Source of the DNA: Acetobacter malorum
GTDB lineage: Bacteria > Pseudomonadota > Alphaproteobacteria > Acetobacterales > Acetobacteraceae
Direction: 5' to 3'
DNA: 64,000 bases
NCBI RefSeq assembly: GCF_002153605.1
Contig: NZ_JOPG01000022.1
Location: forward strand, 1-64,000
Under the pieces are notes generated by a model. It made no database searches, was not told the origin of the DNA, and saw only the letters and a program-made list of their open reading frames with translations. Shown piece after piece: positions 62,616 to 64,000 of the stretch; within the stretch, counting starts at the first letter, position 1; each line of letters starts with the position of its first letter. The translations under genes were made by a program, and so were the position numbers.

Positions 62616-63861
62616 TATCCAGTCCATAGGCTGTGTGCAGGGCGCGCACGGCCAGCTCTGCATACTCAGCAGACAGCAGGACGGACACCTTGATCTCGCT
62701 GGTAGAGATCACCTGAATATTGATAGACCGCTCAGACAGCGTGCGGAACATGGTCGCTGCTACGCCAGCATGCGACCGCATACCCGTGCCCACCACGCTG
62801 ATTTTCACCACATCATCGTCTGTTGCCAGCTCTTCATACTGCACGGCATCACGCACAGATTCCAGCGTGCTGATAGCGCGCGGCAGATCGGTCTTGCTGG
62901 TGGTAAACGTCATGTTCGTTGTGCCGTCAGCGCCCGTGCTCTGCACAATCATGTCCACATTCACATTGGCTTCGCTCAGCGGACCAAAAATAGCCGCGGC
63001 AATACCCGGACGATCAGGAATACGCCTGACCGACAGCTTTGCTTCATCACGGGAATACGCAATGCCGGTTACCAGTTTCTTTTCCACGATTTCGTCCTCA
63101 TCCACCACAAGAGAGCCGGGCAGTTTACCTTCCACCAGCGCCGGACCATCCACAAAGCTTGAAAGCACCTGAACCCGCACCTGCTCACGCATGGCAAGGC
63201 CCACGCTGCGTGTTTGCAGCACCTTGGCCCCTACGGAGGCGAGTTCCAGCATTTCCTCATACGTGATTTTTTCAAGCTTACGGGCTTTGGCCACAATGCG
63301 CGGGTCAGTCGTATAAATCCCGTCTACATCGGTATAAATATCACAACGGTCTGCCTTGATGGCGGCAGCAAGCGCCACGGCAGAGGTATCAGACCCGCCA
63401 CGACCCAGCGTCGTTACGCGACCATCCGGCCCTACGCCCTGAAAACCAGCGACAACCGGTACCATCCCTTCGGCCATGCAGCCCAGAAGGCGCTCACCGT
63501 CAATCGTGTCCAGGCTGGCTTTGCCATGTGCCGAGTCGGTGCGGATGGGGACCTGCCAGCCAGCAAAGGAGCGTGAGGGCACGCCCAGCTTTTGCAGTGC
63601 AATGGCCAGCAGTCCACTTGTCACCTGCTCCCCCGTGGCCACAATGGAATCATATTCCCGGGCATCATGCAGGTCAGACAGGCTCTGACAAAAGCCGACG
63701 AGCTTGTTGGTTTCCCCGGCCATGGCCGAGACAACCACCAGCACATCACAGCCGGCTTCCTTTTGTTTTTTGACACGCTCGGCCACAGCCTTAATGCGCT
63801 CAAGATCCCCCACGGATGTTCCACCGAACTTCATGACGATCCGAGGGACGGAACCGGGCAT
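62608..63861 (-). CDS. lysC: Aspartate kinase
   Basis: First step of the aspartate family (Lys, Thr, Met). 417 residues: MKFGGTSVGDLERI at the N-terminus, GRGGSDTSAVALAAA, DVDGIYTTDPRIV, and two C-terminal ACT domains (SVRRIPDRPGIAAAIFGPL; SVVGTGMRSHAGVAATMFRTL) for feedback control. ATG at 63861 follows GGAGA; GTG at 63876 is possible. First gene of the lysC-NMO-rodZ unit. Confidence 0.97.
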   Translation of the reverse strand: MPGSVPRIVMKFGGTSVGDLERIKAVAERVKKQKEAGCDVLVVVSAMAGETNKLVGFCQSLSDLHDAREYDSIVATGEQVTSGLLAIALQKLGVPSRSFAGWQVPIRTDSAHGKASLDTIDGERLLGCMAEGMVPVVAGFQGVGPDGRVTTLGRGGSDTSAVALAAAIKADRCDIYTDVDGIYTTDPRIVAKARKLEKITYEEMLELASVGAKVLQTRSVGLAMREQVRVQVLSSFVDGPALVEGKLPGSLVVDEDEIVEKKLVTGIAYSRDEAKLSVRRIPDRPGIAAAIFGPLSEANVNVDMIVQSTGADGTTNMTFTTSKTDLPRAISTLESVRDAVQYEELATDDDVVKISVVGTGMRSHAGVAATMFRTLSERSINIQVISTSEIKVSVLLSAEYAELAVRALHTAYGLDNV

Positions 63862-63981
63862 AATTTTTTTCTCCACCAGACGGGCTGCAAATGGTTGCGA
63901 AGCTTCACAAGGCGCGTCACATACCCTTCCCGGCCCCCTCTCGTCCAGCGGGGGAGATCAGCAGGAAAGGAATTTTGTTCC

Positions 63982-64000
63982 ATGCATCCCTCCAGCCGAG
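63982..64000 (+). CDS. Possible start of a divergent gene (cut by window end)
   Basis: ATG at 63982 follows AGGAAAGGAA and opens a frame MHPSSR that runs out of the window. Alphaproteobacteria often carry ubiG divergent from lysC, which would fit, but only six codons are visible. Confidence 0.3.

Noticed and set aside
1..64000. CRISPR arrays, insertion sequences, prophage, secretion or defence systems
   Set aside because: Looked for spaced direct repeats, transposase or integrase motifs and defence-type helicase/nuclease genes; none seen.

Overview
The window is a contiguous piece of bacterial chromosome, roughly 55-60% GC by eye, densely packed with conserved genes. It most resembles an acetic acid bacterium (Acetobacteraceae, probably Acetobacter or a close relative). 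The reasons are the alphaproteobacterial gene sets (DUF4167 beside prmC, DUF2849-cysI-DUF934, a double cold-shock-domain protein, lysC next to a divergent gene), the membrane malate:quinone oxidoreductase, OprB-type porin and SYLF protein, and an alphaproteobacterial elongator-type tRNA-Met. No transposase, integrase, phage gene, toxin-antitoxin pair or CRISPR array was found. Species is inference.

Layout. 1-3240: the 3' end of smpB, a cold-shock gene with a strongly structured leader, an LpxR-like outer-membrane protein and an orphan small protein. 3388-5956: a tight trio of a signal-less quaternary-amine-binding-protein homologue, a SAM methyltransferase and a YdcF-type protein. 6068-10668: the fatty acid cluster fabD-fabG-acpP-fabF followed by mltG. 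10712-16473 (minus): SYLF protein, an inositol-phosphatase-family enzyme and lipid A/Kdo genes (lpxL, lpxK, and a fused acyltransferase-KdtA). 16492-25486 (minus): a complete assimilatory sulfate pathway (cysH, cysD, cysNC, transporter cysTWA, DUF2849, sulfite reductase, DUF934), with two similar inverted repeats in front of its two transcription units. 25487-26631: 1.1 kb without a supportable gene.

26632-34968: DUF333 lipoprotein, divergent LysR/SDR pair, threonine aldolase with a riboswitch-like leader, bioB, the preQ0 genes queE-queC-queD and an OprB porin. 35024-40882: mqo, osmC, aroC, fabI, pdxH and a tandem universal stress protein. 41018-48880 (minus): one long operon of cell-wall enzymes (mltB, rlpA, a DD-carboxypeptidase) followed by tmk, holB, metG, tatD and an MBL hydrolase. 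49103-53887: a DedA/ATP-grasp pair, an amino acid permease, uppP and a lone MlaD. 53976-54290: tRNA-Met followed by an unexplained multi-hairpin region. 54295-63861 (minus): DUF4167, prmC, prfA, hisS, ispG, a RodZ-like protein, an NMO-family flavoenzyme and lysC, with one secreted-protein gene in the opposite direction between prfA and prmC.

Most of the window is housekeeping. The observations most worth checking are the aptamer-like leader plus Shine-Dalgarno-sequestering hairpin before the threonine aldolase, the shared cys inverted repeats, the hairpin-rich region after tRNA-Met, and the DedA/ATP-grasp couple. All start sites, operons and regulatory elements were judged by eye from the sequence.
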